DNA from: Lentisphaerae bacterium GWF2_50_93
GTDB taxonomy: Bacteria; Verrucomicrobiota; Lentisphaeria; Victivallales; GWF2-50-93
Length of the DNA: 64,000 nucleotides
Assembly: GCA_001804815.1 (NCBI GenBank)
Contig: MHBI01000005.1
Span: 1-64,000 of the forward strand
Direction of reading: 5' to 3'
The notes under the pieces: model-generated
Told to the model about the DNA's origin: nothing
Seen by the model: only the letters and a program-made list of their open reading frames with translations
Database searches by the model: none
Made by a program: the position numbers and the translations under genes
In this document: piece by piece, positions 8,173 through 15,901 of the stretch
Numbering within the stretch: position 1 is the first letter of the stretch
Layout of the letters: each line of letters opens with the position of its first letter

Positions 8173-9186
8173 GTGAAAGCTACAAAGGCAAATCTGGACA
8201 TGAGCGGCACAAAAATGGGCGCCCATACTATTCTCCGCCTGATCGGCAAAGGCGGCATCGGCTCGGTCTATCTCGCCAAAAATGAGGCCAACGGAAAGCT
8301 CGAAGCCCTTAAGATGCTTCTGCCTGAACTGACAGAGTCCACCGAGATGCGGGAAAGATTTGAACGGGAGATCTCCAACAGCAAATACCTTAAACATCCG
8401 AACATCGTCAAGCTTCTCGACTACGGGAAATCAAATGGCATCTGGTACTTCACGATGGAATACTGCAAGGGAGGCAGCCTCAATGATCTCATCATGCGCG
8501 ACGGGATGCCGTCACCGGCGAAGGCATGCCGGATCGTCCTGCAGGTGCTCGACGGGCTTGACTACGCGCACAATGTCGAAATCCCCCAGGTAAAGCTGAA
8601 CGATGGTTCGACAGGCAAAGGCTGCGGATTAATCCATAGGGATGTGAAACCGGAGAATATCCTGATACTGGAAAATGAAACGGAGAGTCGGAGAGCCGGA
8701 GAATCGGAGACTTCGAATATCCAGACCGGCAACCCGGCTTCATTGGCAAACTTCGCCGAGACAGGCCGAAGACCGACGACCGACAACCTGCATGTGAAGA
8801 TCTCCGATTTCGGACTCGCGAAGAGCTACCGCCTGGCGGGCAAATGCGGGAACACGCAGACAGGTTCAGTCGGAGGTTCGCTTGCCTTCATAAGCAGGCA
8901 GCAGCTCCTAAACTATAAATATTCAAAGCCGGAAGTCGACGTATGGAGCACGGCGGCCGTATTATATTTCCTACTCACGGCAAAACCTCCGAGGAGCTGT
9001 GACTTTGAAAAGAATCCATTCAGCGCCATCCTGAAGAACAATCCAATCCCGATCCGGCAGATCGATCCTTCCGTGCCCGAGGGGCTTGCCGTAATAATAG
9101 ACAGGGCTCTGGACGACAGTGGTTCCCTGTTCTACAAGAATGCGATCGACTTGAAGAGTGATATTGAAGGCTGCACCATTGAATAA
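8173..9186 (+). CDS. Ser/Thr protein kinase with in-frame repeat insertion
   Basis: This is a 337-residue cytoplasmic kinase without a transmembrane segment. It shows GKGGIGSVYLA (25-35), Lys47, HRDVKPEN from His155, and DFG at 212-214. The distance from the catalytic Asp157 to DFG Asp212 is 55 residues; in the neighbouring kinase it is 18. The extra ~37 residues are encoded by tandem octamers (see 8675-8785). The usual APE segment reads FISRQQ. A further short insertion precedes HRD (QVKLNDGSTGKGCG). The start is GTG 8173 or, equally possible, ATG 8200; neither has a strong SD. Whether the inserted enzyme is active is unknown. Confidence 0.85.
   Translation: MKATKANLDMSGTKMGAHTILRLIGKGGIGSVYLAKNEANGKLEALKMLLPELTESTEMRERFEREISNSKYLKHPNIVKLLDYGKSNGIWYFTMEYCKGGSLNDLIMRDGMPSPAKACRIVLQVLDGLDYAHNVEIPQVKLNDGSTGKGCGLIHRDVKPENILILENETESRRAGESETSNIQTGNPASLANFAETGRRPTTDNLHVKISDFGLAKSYRLAGKCGNTQTGSVGGSLAFISRQQLLNYKYSKPEVDVWSTAAVLYFLLTAKPPRSCDFEKNPFSAILKNNPIPIRQIDPSVPEGLAVIIDRALDDSGSLFYKNAIDLKSDIEGCTIE
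8675..8785. repeat. intragenic inverted-arm repeat inside kinase gene
   Basis: Four tandem octamers of the form CGGAGANN occupy about 8680-8711, and a cluster of CCGAAGACCGACGACCGAC lies at about 8766-8784 on the other side of a 50-bp spacer. The arms are purine-rich facing pyrimidine-type complement (CGGAG versus GTCGG read on the other strand), the style of the intergenic cassettes elsewhere in this window. The insertion keeps the reading frame of the kinase. Confidence 0.55.
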
Positions 9187-9192
9187 TTCCAA

Positions 9193-9277
9193 GAACATGC
9201 CTTGCGGCATTGACTACAAGCAAATCCAAAAATAACTTGATTTCGTATGGTAGTTAAGCCCGCAAGGGCTGTCCTTT
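9193..9277. repeat. paired REP hairpins, ATGCCTTGCGGCAT type, copy 1
   Basis: Two small hairpins face each other: ATGCCTTGCGGCATTGACTAC near 9197 (written here in part) and GTAGTTAAGCCCGCAAGGGC near 9251. This REP pair recurs at 12147-12218 and 13080-13163. It lies between the convergent kinase and sigma-factor genes, where it could also slow transcription. Confidence 0.65.
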
Positions 9278-9325
9278 TGGCTTCTTTTATGAATTCCGCA
9301 CTGGCGCGCAGCGCCTGTGCGGAAT

Positions 9326-9940
9326 TCATCCCAGCTCGATCTTCAGGCGTTTAATTTCGGGAAGGAGCTTCTCCCTGATCCTGTTCTTGTGGACGTATAC
9401 AGTATTTTTCGAGATGCCGAGTTTTCCGGCGATCTCCTCGGGGGTCTTGCCTTCGAGGAACATTTCATATGTCCGCCTGGCGTTATCCTCGAAAGAGCCG
9501 GAGATGTTCTTCCATGCCAGTTTAGGGACATAGTCCTCCCACTCCTCTTCCGCAATCTTTTCGATCTCAGGCTCGGTGATCTGTTCAAGGGTGTTACGCC
9601 CATCCTCGGTCTTGAACTCCTCGATGGAGACGAAACGCTTCTTATGGTCCCGGTAGTAGTTCCTGATCTCGTTTCCGGTGACACGGCACAGCCATCCCCT
9701 GAAACGGCCTTTTTCGGAGTCGTAGTTGAATTCACCGAGCTTGTTCCAGGATTTCAGCAGGACAAGCTGGACGATTTCGTTGGCGTCATCATGGCCTAGG
9801 TTCATCCTCCTGGCGATATTGAAGATGTAATTCCTGTAGTAGTACGCGAAATCGGCCCACGCGACATCGTTGTGGCTGTCCTTCAGCTTCTGAAGAAGCG
9901 TGACCCGCGTCCTATATGTTGATTTTCCTTCCATATCCAT
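9326..9940 (-). CDS. ECF-type RNA polymerase sigma factor
   Basis: The 204-residue sigma-70 family protein has region 2 (about 28-100: AWADFAYYYRNYIFNIARR, then DDANEIVQLVLLKSW and GWLCRVTGNEIRNYYRD) and region 4 with a helix-turn-helix near the C-terminus (TPEEIAGKLGISKNTVYVHK). Region 3 is absent, as in ECF factors. The family directs core polymerase to alternative promoters. No anti-sigma gene is adjacent; the two Ser/Thr kinases upstream suggest phosphorylation-based control, which is an inference from context. The ATG at 9940 or the one two codons later could be the start. Confidence 0.85.
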   Translation of the reverse strand: MDMEGKSTYRTRVTLLQKLKDSHNDVAWADFAYYYRNYIFNIARRMNLGHDDANEIVQLVLLKSWNKLGEFNYDSEKGRFRGWLCRVTGNEIRNYYRDHKKRFVSIEEFKTEDGRNTLEQITEPEIEKIAEEEWEDYVPKLAWKNISGSFEDNARRTYEMFLEGKTPEEIAGKLGISKNTVYVHKNRIREKLLPEIKRLKIELG

Positions 9941-10093
9941 GCAAGGAAAATAACATATGATCTGATATCCTCAATATAAATAAAAATAATTCGATTATTT
10001 TTATTTCAAGTGAAAGTTTCCTGCTTTCACGCGGGTAGTACTGGATAGGAAGAGCAATAAAGGAAGTGCAATAAATTAAAAAGGAGAACGAAA

Positions 10094-10522
10094 ATGAAAA
10101 AGTTAATCGCAGCGGCAATCGGACTTTGCATGATTGGCTACGCCATCCAGACATCAGCGGAAAACACATGTGGAACGGAAAACAAGGCTGGAAACGGACC
10201 TGCTAAATGCGAGAAAAACCGCCCGTCCCCGGAACAGGTCGCGGCAAAAATAGATGAACGCCTCAAGAAACTCGAGGAGCACAAGACCAAGGCCAGCAGC
10301 GCAGGAAAAACAGACATAGTGAACGCAATACAGGGCCTTGAAGACGCCCTCAAGAACCTCAGGCAGGCTGCCAGCGCCAAGGACAAGGAAAAATTCAAGG
10401 CCGCAATGGAACAGGTCAAGACTGCAAGAGAGGCCCTCAAGAATCTCGTTCCTGAAAAAGTGAAGGAACGTGTTAAGAACAGGAAGGGCAACAGCGATAC
10501 CGGCAATGCTCCAAAGCTATAA
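10094..10522 (+). CDS. small secreted alpha-helical protein, unknown
   Basis: This is a 142-residue protein with a clear Sec signal peptide (KKLIAAAIGLCMIGYA, cleavage near TSAE). The mature part is lysine/glutamate/alanine-rich, with a long amphipathic helical stretch about 50-125 (KIDERLKKLEEHKTKA; LEDALKNLRQAASAKDKEK). No domain is recognised. AAAAGGAG lies 8 bases before the ATG. It is followed by a strong terminator, so it is a single-gene unit, divergent from the sigma factor, which may control it (inference from position only). Confidence 0.75.
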   Translation: MKKLIAAAIGLCMIGYAIQTSAENTCGTENKAGNGPAKCEKNRPSPEQVAAKIDERLKKLEEHKTKASSAGKTDIVNAIQGLEDALKNLRQAASAKDKEKFKAAMEQVKTAREALKNLVPEKVKERVKNRKGNSDTGNAPKL

Positions 10523-10535
10523 ACGGCACGGTGGT

Positions 10536-10572
10536 AAAAAAAGGCCGGGTATGAAAACCCGGCCTTTTTTTA
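10536..10572 (+). terminator. rho-independent terminator
   Basis: AGGCCGGGT, loop ATGAAA, ACCCGGCCT, then a T-run makes a perfect GC-rich stem with A-tract before and T-tract after. It ends the small secreted gene 10094-10522. Confidence 0.9.
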
Positions 10573-10625
10573 TTAAATGTTGAAAGTATTGTAATCTTCA
10601 AACAACATTTAATCCAGGACAAAAC

Positions 10626-12101
10626 ATGCCAGAAATAATCGACAGACAGAGTGCAATCCTGCAGGATATTGCACACCGTGCAATGCTTGAAAGAGGACTG
10701 CTCCCGGATTTTCCCGCACCGGTACTGAAGGAACTCGACACAATCCATGGGCCTGCGGCAGCGGGAACGGATCCTTCAATCCGGGACATGAGAAACCTCA
10801 TCTGGTGCTCCATCGACAATGATTCATCCCGCGATCTCGATCAGCTCACATATGCGGAGAAAATGCCAAATGGCGGCATTAAAATCTTTGTCGGCATCGC
10901 AGATGTAGACGCACTAGTCAAAAAGAAATCGGCGATCGACCTGCACGCCCAGCACAACACAACCTCCATCTATACGGTCGCGAAGATATTTCCGATGCTT
11001 CCCGAAAAATTATCCACTGATCTGAGCTCGCTCAACCCCGACAGCGACAGGGTTTCAGTTGTCTTCGAAATGACTTTGGATGAGAATGGAACCTTGAGAG
11101 GTTCAGAGATCCACAGGGCGCTTGTCAGGAATCATGCGAAACTCGCATACAACAGCGTCGCCGCCTGGTTCGATGGAACAGGCCCGATGCCAGCTGGAAT
11201 CGGGACTGTCAAAGGACTCGAAGAAAACCTCAGGCTGCAGGACAGTGCCGCGCAGAAGCTTAAAGCGCTGCGGCAGGAACTTGGCGCACTCGACCTTGAG
11301 ACCGGCGAGATACGTCCCCGGTATGAGAACGGCAAGTTCAACGACATGGAACCCGAGAAGAGCAACAGGGCAAAAGATCTCATTGAAGATTTCATGATCG
11401 CCGCGAACGGATGCTCCGCCAGATTCCTGGCATCGAGAAAGCTCCCGTCGATCCGGCGTGTCGTCAGGATCCCCAAACGCTGGGACCGGATAGTTGAACT
11501 GGCCTTGGAGAAAAAATTCAGACTGCCTCCTGAACCTGACTCAAAGGCGCTGGAGAACTTCCTGATTTCTGCGAAATCCGCAGATCCGCTCAGGTTCCAG
11601 GACTTGTCGCTCAGCGTGATAAAACTTCTGGGTCCGGGAGAATATGTAGTCGAGATACCTGGCGCCGCCGCCGAAGGGCATTTCGCCCTAGCAGTAAAGG
11701 ATTATACTCACACCACGGCTCCGAACCGCCGCTATCCCGACATCATCACGCACCGGTTGCTTAAAGCTGCACTTTCAGGAGCTCCAGTCCCCTATGGCAA
11801 CCAGGAACTGGATTTCCTGGCTAAGCGCTGCACTGACAAGGAGAACGCCGCAAAGAAAGTCGAACGCCAGGTTGCGAAGTCCGCAGCTTCAATGCTTCTT
11901 GAAAAACGAATCGGAGAAAAATTCGATGCGATCGTGACAGGCGCCTCCAACAAGGGGACATGGGTGCGTATCCTGCACCCTGCGGTTGAAGGAAGACTTG
12001 CCAGCGGATACCAGGGAGTGGATGTCGGGCAGAGGATCAGGGTCCAGCTCACCTATACTGATGTCGAACGTGGATTTGTCGATTTCAAGAGGGTGAATTG
12101 A
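10626..12101 (+). CDS. RNB-domain exoribonuclease (RNase II/R family)
   Basis: The 491-residue enzyme degrades RNA 3' to 5'. An RNB catalytic core runs from about 50 to 380, with the metal-binding acidic signature IDNDSSRDLDQ near residues 62-72 and the conserved TAPNRRYPDIITHR near 365-378. A short S1-like barrel closes the protein (GASNKGTWVRIL to VDFKRV). The N-terminal cold-shock domains of RNase R are missing, so it is shorter than RNase R (~800) and closer to compact RNB proteins of cyanobacteria and PVC. It starts 50 bp behind the terminator; no obvious SD. Confidence 0.85.
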   Translation: MPEIIDRQSAILQDIAHRAMLERGLLPDFPAPVLKELDTIHGPAAAGTDPSIRDMRNLIWCSIDNDSSRDLDQLTYAEKMPNGGIKIFVGIADVDALVKKKSAIDLHAQHNTTSIYTVAKIFPMLPEKLSTDLSSLNPDSDRVSVVFEMTLDENGTLRGSEIHRALVRNHAKLAYNSVAAWFDGTGPMPAGIGTVKGLEENLRLQDSAAQKLKALRQELGALDLETGEIRPRYENGKFNDMEPEKSNRAKDLIEDFMIAANGCSARFLASRKLPSIRRVVRIPKRWDRIVELALEKKFRLPPEPDSKALENFLISAKSADPLRFQDLSLSVIKLLGPGEYVVEIPGAAAEGHFALAVKDYTHTTAPNRRYPDIITHRLLKAALSGAPVPYGNQELDFLAKRCTDKENAAKKVERQVAKSAASMLLEKRIGEKFDAIVTGASNKGTWVRILHPAVEGRLASGYQGVDVGQRIRVQLTYTDVERGFVDFKRVN

Positions 12102-12146
12102 AGCAAGAGTCCAAGCATCAATATTCAAATAAAGAAAATTCCAGAA

Positions 12147-12218
12147 AAACATGCCTTGCGGCATTAATCCGCCTGAGATTGCTTTGTTTGTAGTCAACGT
12201 CGCAAGACGTGTTCTTGT
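12147..12218. repeat. paired REP hairpins, ATGCCTTGCGGCAT type, copy 2
   Basis: ATGCCTTGCGGCATTAAT is followed after a short spacer by GTAGTCAACGTCGCAAGACG. It has the same organisation as 9193-9277; the second hairpin carries compensating changes (ACGTC/GACGT), suggesting the structure is maintained. Confidence 0.6.
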
Positions 12219-12252
12219 ATTTCTAATTTGCAGGATAGCGTCCACAGACCCG

Positions 12253-12380
12253 AATGGCGCTAAGATTAAGAGAAGAGCAAACTAAAGTTTGAACTCCAAC
12301 ATTTGTCGGTGTGCTGAGGTTGGAGTCCAAGCTTCAGCTTGTATATTTATGATGGCAGAAGTGCTTAACTTAGCGCCATT
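12253..12380. mobile_element. MITE family B, copy 1
   Basis: This is a 128-bp non-coding element with terminal inverted repeats AATGGCGCTAAGATTAAG (12253) and CTTAACTTAGCGCCATT (ending 12380). Inside are AAACTAAAGTTTGAACTCC and its imperfect complement GGAGTCCAAGCTTCAGCTT. A second copy is at 37953-38074 in the same orientation. The termini resemble those of the IS4 group as I remember them; no transposase is present. Confidence 0.75.
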
Positions 12381-12384
12381 AGCC

Positions 12385-12600
12385 TCAGACTCTGATTATG
12401 AACGGTGAGACTATCAATGCAACGCAGACAGAAATCAGCAGCCAGATATTGTCTATGAAATACGGGATGACGCATAGGAGTATTCCCGCAGCAAGGGCGA
12501 CGCCCTTGTGCTGTTTCTTCCCGTAGACGAAATATCCCATGCCAAACGCACCGGATATCACCCACACTAACAATGTTGTTGCATCCATTATACTTATCAT
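12385..12600 (-). CDS. small integral membrane protein
   Basis: The 71-residue protein has two or three hydrophobic helices (TTLLVWVISGAFGMGYFVYG; GVALAAGILLCVIPYFI; WLLISVCVALIVSPFII) separated by the basic loop KKQHKG. Its ATG overlaps the stop of the receiver-like gene upstream as ATGA, which supports translational coupling and this start. Similar short proteins are common in PVC and proteobacterial genomes, but the function is unknown. A MITE begins five bases past its stop. Confidence 0.65.
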   Translation of the reverse strand: MISIMDATTLLVWVISGAFGMGYFVYGKKQHKGVALAAGILLCVIPYFIDNIWLLISVCVALIVSPFIIRV

Positions 12601-13025
12601 CCTTCTCTATCGAATCCGAGTAATCTTCGTGCCATCGGCAACCATGAGTCTAAAACCCAAGATTCCCCCATTCCGGCAGGTGCGGCACGATGGACATCCC
12701 ATTTCGCGTAGGAAAGCTCGTTTATCATCGCCCATCCCTTTTCAAAGTTCGTTGTATGGACAATCACGGAGCATACAGGCTTCTGCTTTACAAGAAATCC
12801 TGCAACATCAAGTCCACTACCCGGATCTGCTGTCGCCCCCTTCTGTGGCATCAGATCATGATCGAGGGAGATCAGTGACGCAGTCGGTAGATGCTCAGGG
12901 AGCTCCTTCATCATCTGGAAAGCGTCATGCCATACGACAAGCTCCAGATTGGGCAGATGCGAGACCGCATTGCGGAACGCCATCAAGCGACCTTCCGAAT
13001 CTTCTAGCATCAGGATTTTTTTCAT
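12597..13025 (-). CDS. receiver-like protein (cyclic-phosphate-processing receiver family)
   Basis: This is a 142-residue single-domain protein. The start ATG 13025 was chosen because AAGGAGGGGG sits just upstream; the longer frame reads through it. The fold resembles a CheY receiver: KKILMLEDSEGR at the N-terminus holds the acidic pair, and LISLDHDLMP near 52-61 replaces the phospho-acceptor loop. The LDHDL signature and the small size fit the PF20274 group predicted to process cyclic nucleotide-phosphate ends, not to take phosphate from a kinase. Stop and next start overlap (ATGA), so it forms a two-gene unit with the membrane protein. Confidence 0.65.
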   Translation of the reverse strand: MKKILMLEDSEGRLMAFRNAVSHLPNLELVVWHDAFQMMKELPEHLPTASLISLDHDLMPQKGATADPGSGLDVAGFLVKQKPVCSVIVHTTNFEKGWAMINELSYAKWDVHRAAPAGMGESWVLDSWLPMARRLLGFDREG

Positions 13026-13079
13026 TCGTGCCCCCTCCTTAAATGAAGAACGCGCAAACATGCACTACGAACAAAAATA

Positions 13080-13163
13080 ACACAGCCCTTGCGGGCTTGA
13101 CTACGAGCAAAACTCCAATTGCTTTTACAATTCGCATGTAGTTAATGCCGCAAGGCATGTCCT
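13080..13163. repeat. paired REP hairpins, ATGCCTTGCGGCAT type, copy 3
   Basis: AGCCCTTGCGGGCTTGACTAC faces GTAGTTAATGCCGCAAGGCAT across a spacer (sequences here abbreviated to their stems: AGCCC/GGGCT and ATGCC/GGCAT). It is the third copy of the family at 9193 and 12147. Confidence 0.6.
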
Positions 13164-13167
13164 TTAA

Positions 13168-13306
13168 GTAGGTACGGGCTTCAGCCTGTACCATTCTTGA
13201 AACAGGAGTGTCCTTTCCGTGTCCGGCGAAGCCTTTGCGAAGACGGAAGGATGTACCATATTCATTGCGTCTAAATTCATGGTACAGGCTAAAGCCCGTA
13301 CCTACT
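13168..13306. repeat. facing REP pair, GGTACGGGCTTCAGCCTGTACC type, copy 1
   Basis: The left unit at 13168-13200 starts GTAGGTACGGGCTTCAGCCT, and the right unit at 13278-13306 is its inverted counterpart (ATGGTACAGGCTAAAGCCCG, then TACCTAC). About 80 bp separate them. The right unit ends at the first base of the aconitase stop codon complement. A second pair is at 43864-44064. Confidence 0.7.
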
Positions 13307-15257
13307 AACAATTCAGGCAGCCACCGGCGAGGATGATTGTGATGTCCTCGGCTGAGAGGTTGTGCTTCAGCTCGATGTTTTTCTTCTCGCCGTCCGCCTT
13401 GACGATCTCGGCCTTCACCGGTTTCCCGACTCCGAGCTGGCTGCGGAGTTCGCAGATATTCAATGCATCGCCCTGGGCGATCTGGTCGTAGTCTGCGGAG
13501 TCCGCAAAAATCAGGGGGACTATTCCGAAGTTCACGAGATTTGCTGCATGTATCCTTTCAATGCTCACGGAGACCAGCACCTTGATTCCAAGAAACATCG
13601 GGCAGATGGCGGCATGTTCGCGTGAGGAACCTTGTCCATAGCTTTCGCGTGCTATGATAACTCCATGCCTGCCTGAATCCCTGACAGTCGCCGCGCGCTG
13701 GGCGAAGGTCGGCTTATCCTGCTCGCTGAAGCATTCGAAAACAACTTTTGAATATTCAGGAATATTGCTGCGATGCTTGAGGTGTATGCCGGCAGGCATG
13801 ATATGATCGGTGGTGATCTTGTCACCGACCTTGATGACGACTTCGCCTTTTATATTTTCCGGAAGCTCAGCGTTCACCGGCGGTTTTCCTATGGTCGGCT
13901 TCCTGACGATCTCGACTTTCACTGCCTCCTCCTTCGGAACAGGCGGAATGATCATATCGTCATCAACCAGGAAGCTTGACGACTCAGTTACCTTCGGGAA
14001 TTTTATTCCAAGCTCCCTTGGATCAATGAATTTTCCGGTCAACGCGGCGGCGGCGGCGGTGGCCGGGCTGACAAGATATGCCATGTCGCCCTTTGTTCCT
14101 GTGCGTCCGGCGAAGTTGCGGTTGAACGTGCGGAGGGTGACTGCGTCATTCGCAGGGCTCATCCCCTGTCCGATGCAGGCGCCGCATGAAGTCTCGAGGA
14201 TTCTGGCTCCAGCGGCGATCATGTCTGCAAGCGCTCCGTTGTCGGCCATCATATTGAGCACCTGACGGCTTCCAGGGGCAATTGAAAATGAAACATGCTT
14301 TGCGATCTTCCTGTTCTTGAGCATTTTCGCGACCAGCATCAGATCCTGGTAGGAACTGTTGGTACATGAACCGATGATCACCTGCTGGACAGGAATATCA
14401 CCTATCTCTGAAACTGTCCTGATGTTGTCGGGGCTAGACGGGCATGCCGCCATGGGGACAAGTTTCTTCAGGTCGATCTCTATAACGCGGTCGTATTCGG
14501 CATTTTCATCGGCCTTGAGTTCTGTCCATGACGCACCCCTGCCCTGCGCTTCCAGGAAAGCCTTAGTTCTTTCATCGGAAGGGAAGACTGAAGCGGTTAC
14601 ACCGAGTTCTGCGCCCATGTTTGTGATAGTTGCTCGCTCGGGGACGGAGAGATTGGCGACACCGGGACCGAAATATTCGACCATGCATCCGACATTCCCC
14701 TTTGTTGAAAGTATGCTGAGCATCTTCAGGACAATATCCTTGGCGGAGATCCAGGGTTTGAGATGGCCATCCAGTTTTACGCCGATGACTTTCGGATAAG
14801 CCATGCGGAAAGGTTTTCCAGCCATGGCGAGCGCGACATCGAGTCCGCCTGCTCCGATCGCCATCATTCCAATTCCGCCGTTGGTGGGCGTGTGGGAATC
14901 CGATCCGAGAAGGGTCTTGCCTGGGACGCCGAATCTTTCGAGATGCACCTGGTGGCAGATTCCATTTCCAGGCCTGGAGAAATAGACTCCCTTTGCGGCG
15001 GCGACGGACTGCAGGTAGAGATGGTCGTTCTGGTTTTCAGGACCGTTCTGCATCATGTTGTGGTCGACATATGAGACTGAGAGTTCGGTCTTCACCCTGT
15101 CGATTCCCATGGCTTCGAGCTCCAGGTATGCCATCGTGCCGGTGGCGTCCTGGGTGAGGGTCTGATCTATTTTAATTGATATTGGATATCCGGGTATCTT
15201 TTCACCGGAAACAAAATGCGCGTCAATTATCTTCTGAATTACAGTTCCATTTGCCAT
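13305..15257 (-). CDS. acn: aconitate hydratase
   Basis: The 650-residue enzyme interconverts citrate and isocitrate in the TCA cycle and is cytoplasmic. It is the shorter bacterial type (mitochondrial/homoaconitase-like organisation), not the ~890-residue AcnA/AcnB. The [4Fe-4S] ligands are visible as IGSCTNSS near residue 298 and CGACIGQGMSP near 358. The swivel domain carries YGQGSSREHAA and RIHAANLVNFGIVPL. SDSHTPTNGGIGMMAIGAGG near 120-140 is the substrate loop. It is monocistronic; its stop codon abuts a REP unit. Confidence 0.9.
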   Translation of the reverse strand: MANGTVIQKIIDAHFVSGEKIPGYPISIKIDQTLTQDATGTMAYLELEAMGIDRVKTELSVSYVDHNMMQNGPENQNDHLYLQSVAAAKGVYFSRPGNGICHQVHLERFGVPGKTLLGSDSHTPTNGGIGMMAIGAGGLDVALAMAGKPFRMAYPKVIGVKLDGHLKPWISAKDIVLKMLSILSTKGNVGCMVEYFGPGVANLSVPERATITNMGAELGVTASVFPSDERTKAFLEAQGRGASWTELKADENAEYDRVIEIDLKKLVPMAACPSSPDNIRTVSEIGDIPVQQVIIGSCTNSSYQDLMLVAKMLKNRKIAKHVSFSIAPGSRQVLNMMADNGALADMIAAGARILETSCGACIGQGMSPANDAVTLRTFNRNFAGRTGTKGDMAYLVSPATAAAAALTGKFIDPRELGIKFPKVTESSSFLVDDDMIIPPVPKEEAVKVEIVRKPTIGKPPVNAELPENIKGEVVIKVGDKITTDHIMPAGIHLKHRSNIPEYSKVVFECFSEQDKPTFAQRAATVRDSGRHGVIIARESYGQGSSREHAAICPMFLGIKVLVSVSIERIHAANLVNFGIVPLIFADSADYDQIAQGDALNICELRSQLGVGKPVKAEIVKADGEKKNIELKHNLSAEDITIILAGGCLNC

Positions 15258-15286
15258 GATAGTATCCTTAGGTTAAATATTTCCAC

Positions 15287-15342
15287 GGAGCGCCAGCTTC
15301 CCGCTGGCATCATCATTGCCGGCAGGATGCCAGCGTTCCATT
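15287..15342. repeat. CCAGC/GCTGG hairpin repeat
   Basis: CCAGCTTCCCGCTGG is followed by CCGGCAGGATGCCAGCG. Related text (GCCGGCGAGACGCCAGCGCT) occurs at 23391-23411 and 63131-63152, so it is a dispersed REP family. Confidence 0.5.
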
Positions 15343-15496
15343 AAAAATTCAAACGGTGATAATAAATATTGTTCTATGTTTATATCAAGAGGCTTTTCCA
15401 GAAATATGGGAAGGCTGTCTGAAAAAATAATTCCACACAATATAATTTCATATTTGGCGTTATATTACGAAAGGATAAAATTTTCACGGAGGAACC

Positions 15497-15877
15497 ATGA
15501 AAAGACTTTTCGTGCTGGTTGCGATACTCGGAATCTCAGCTGGGACACAGCTCTCCGCCGGAGACGACGCGAAAGACAATAAGAAGAAGGCGTCTGTCAG
15601 CCCCAAGGCTGTCACGGTAAGCATGGACATTGAAATCAAGGGGCAGATCGTCAAGGAGGAGAAGGATCTGGTTAAAAGCAAGGGCACGAAAAGCATCATC
15701 TACCTGATCTGCCCGGCCGACAACAGGAAATACGCGCTTCCGCAGTCGACGGTCAAGGACGATCCCAGCGATCCTGAAATGTTCATCGGAAAGAACGTCG
15801 TGCTCAAGGGAAACACCGAAGTGTCGAGCAGAAACGCAAAGGTGACCGTGATCACCAGCATCAAGGAAGACAAGTAA
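15497..15877 (+). CDS. small secreted protein, unknown
   Basis: The 126-residue protein has a Sec signal peptide (KRLFVLVAILGISAGT, cleavage near LSAG). The mature part has a charged lysine-rich start, then alternating strands (VSMDIEIKGQIV; SIIYLICPADNRKYAL; NVVLKGNTEVSSRNAKVTVI), compatible with a small beta-barrel such as an OB fold. This is inference from pattern; no family is recognised. CGGAGG lies 6 bases before the ATG. It converges on lpxA with a shared UUCG hairpin between them. Confidence 0.7.
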   Translation: MKRLFVLVAILGISAGTQLSAGDDAKDNKKKASVSPKAVTVSMDIEIKGQIVKEEKDLVKSKGTKSIIYLICPADNRKYALPQSTVKDDPSDPEMFIGKNVVLKGNTEVSSRNAKVTVITSIKEDK

Positions 15878-15878
15878 T

Positions 15879-15901
15879 AAATTTTCCTTCGGAAAATTTA
15901 T
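15879..15901. terminator. UUCG-loop hairpin between convergent genes
   Basis: AAATTTTCC, loop TTCG, GGAAAATTT form a perfect stem with an especially stable tetraloop. It lies just behind the small secreted gene and overlaps the lpxA stop. No long T-run follows, so termination strength is uncertain; it may protect 3' ends. Confidence 0.6.
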
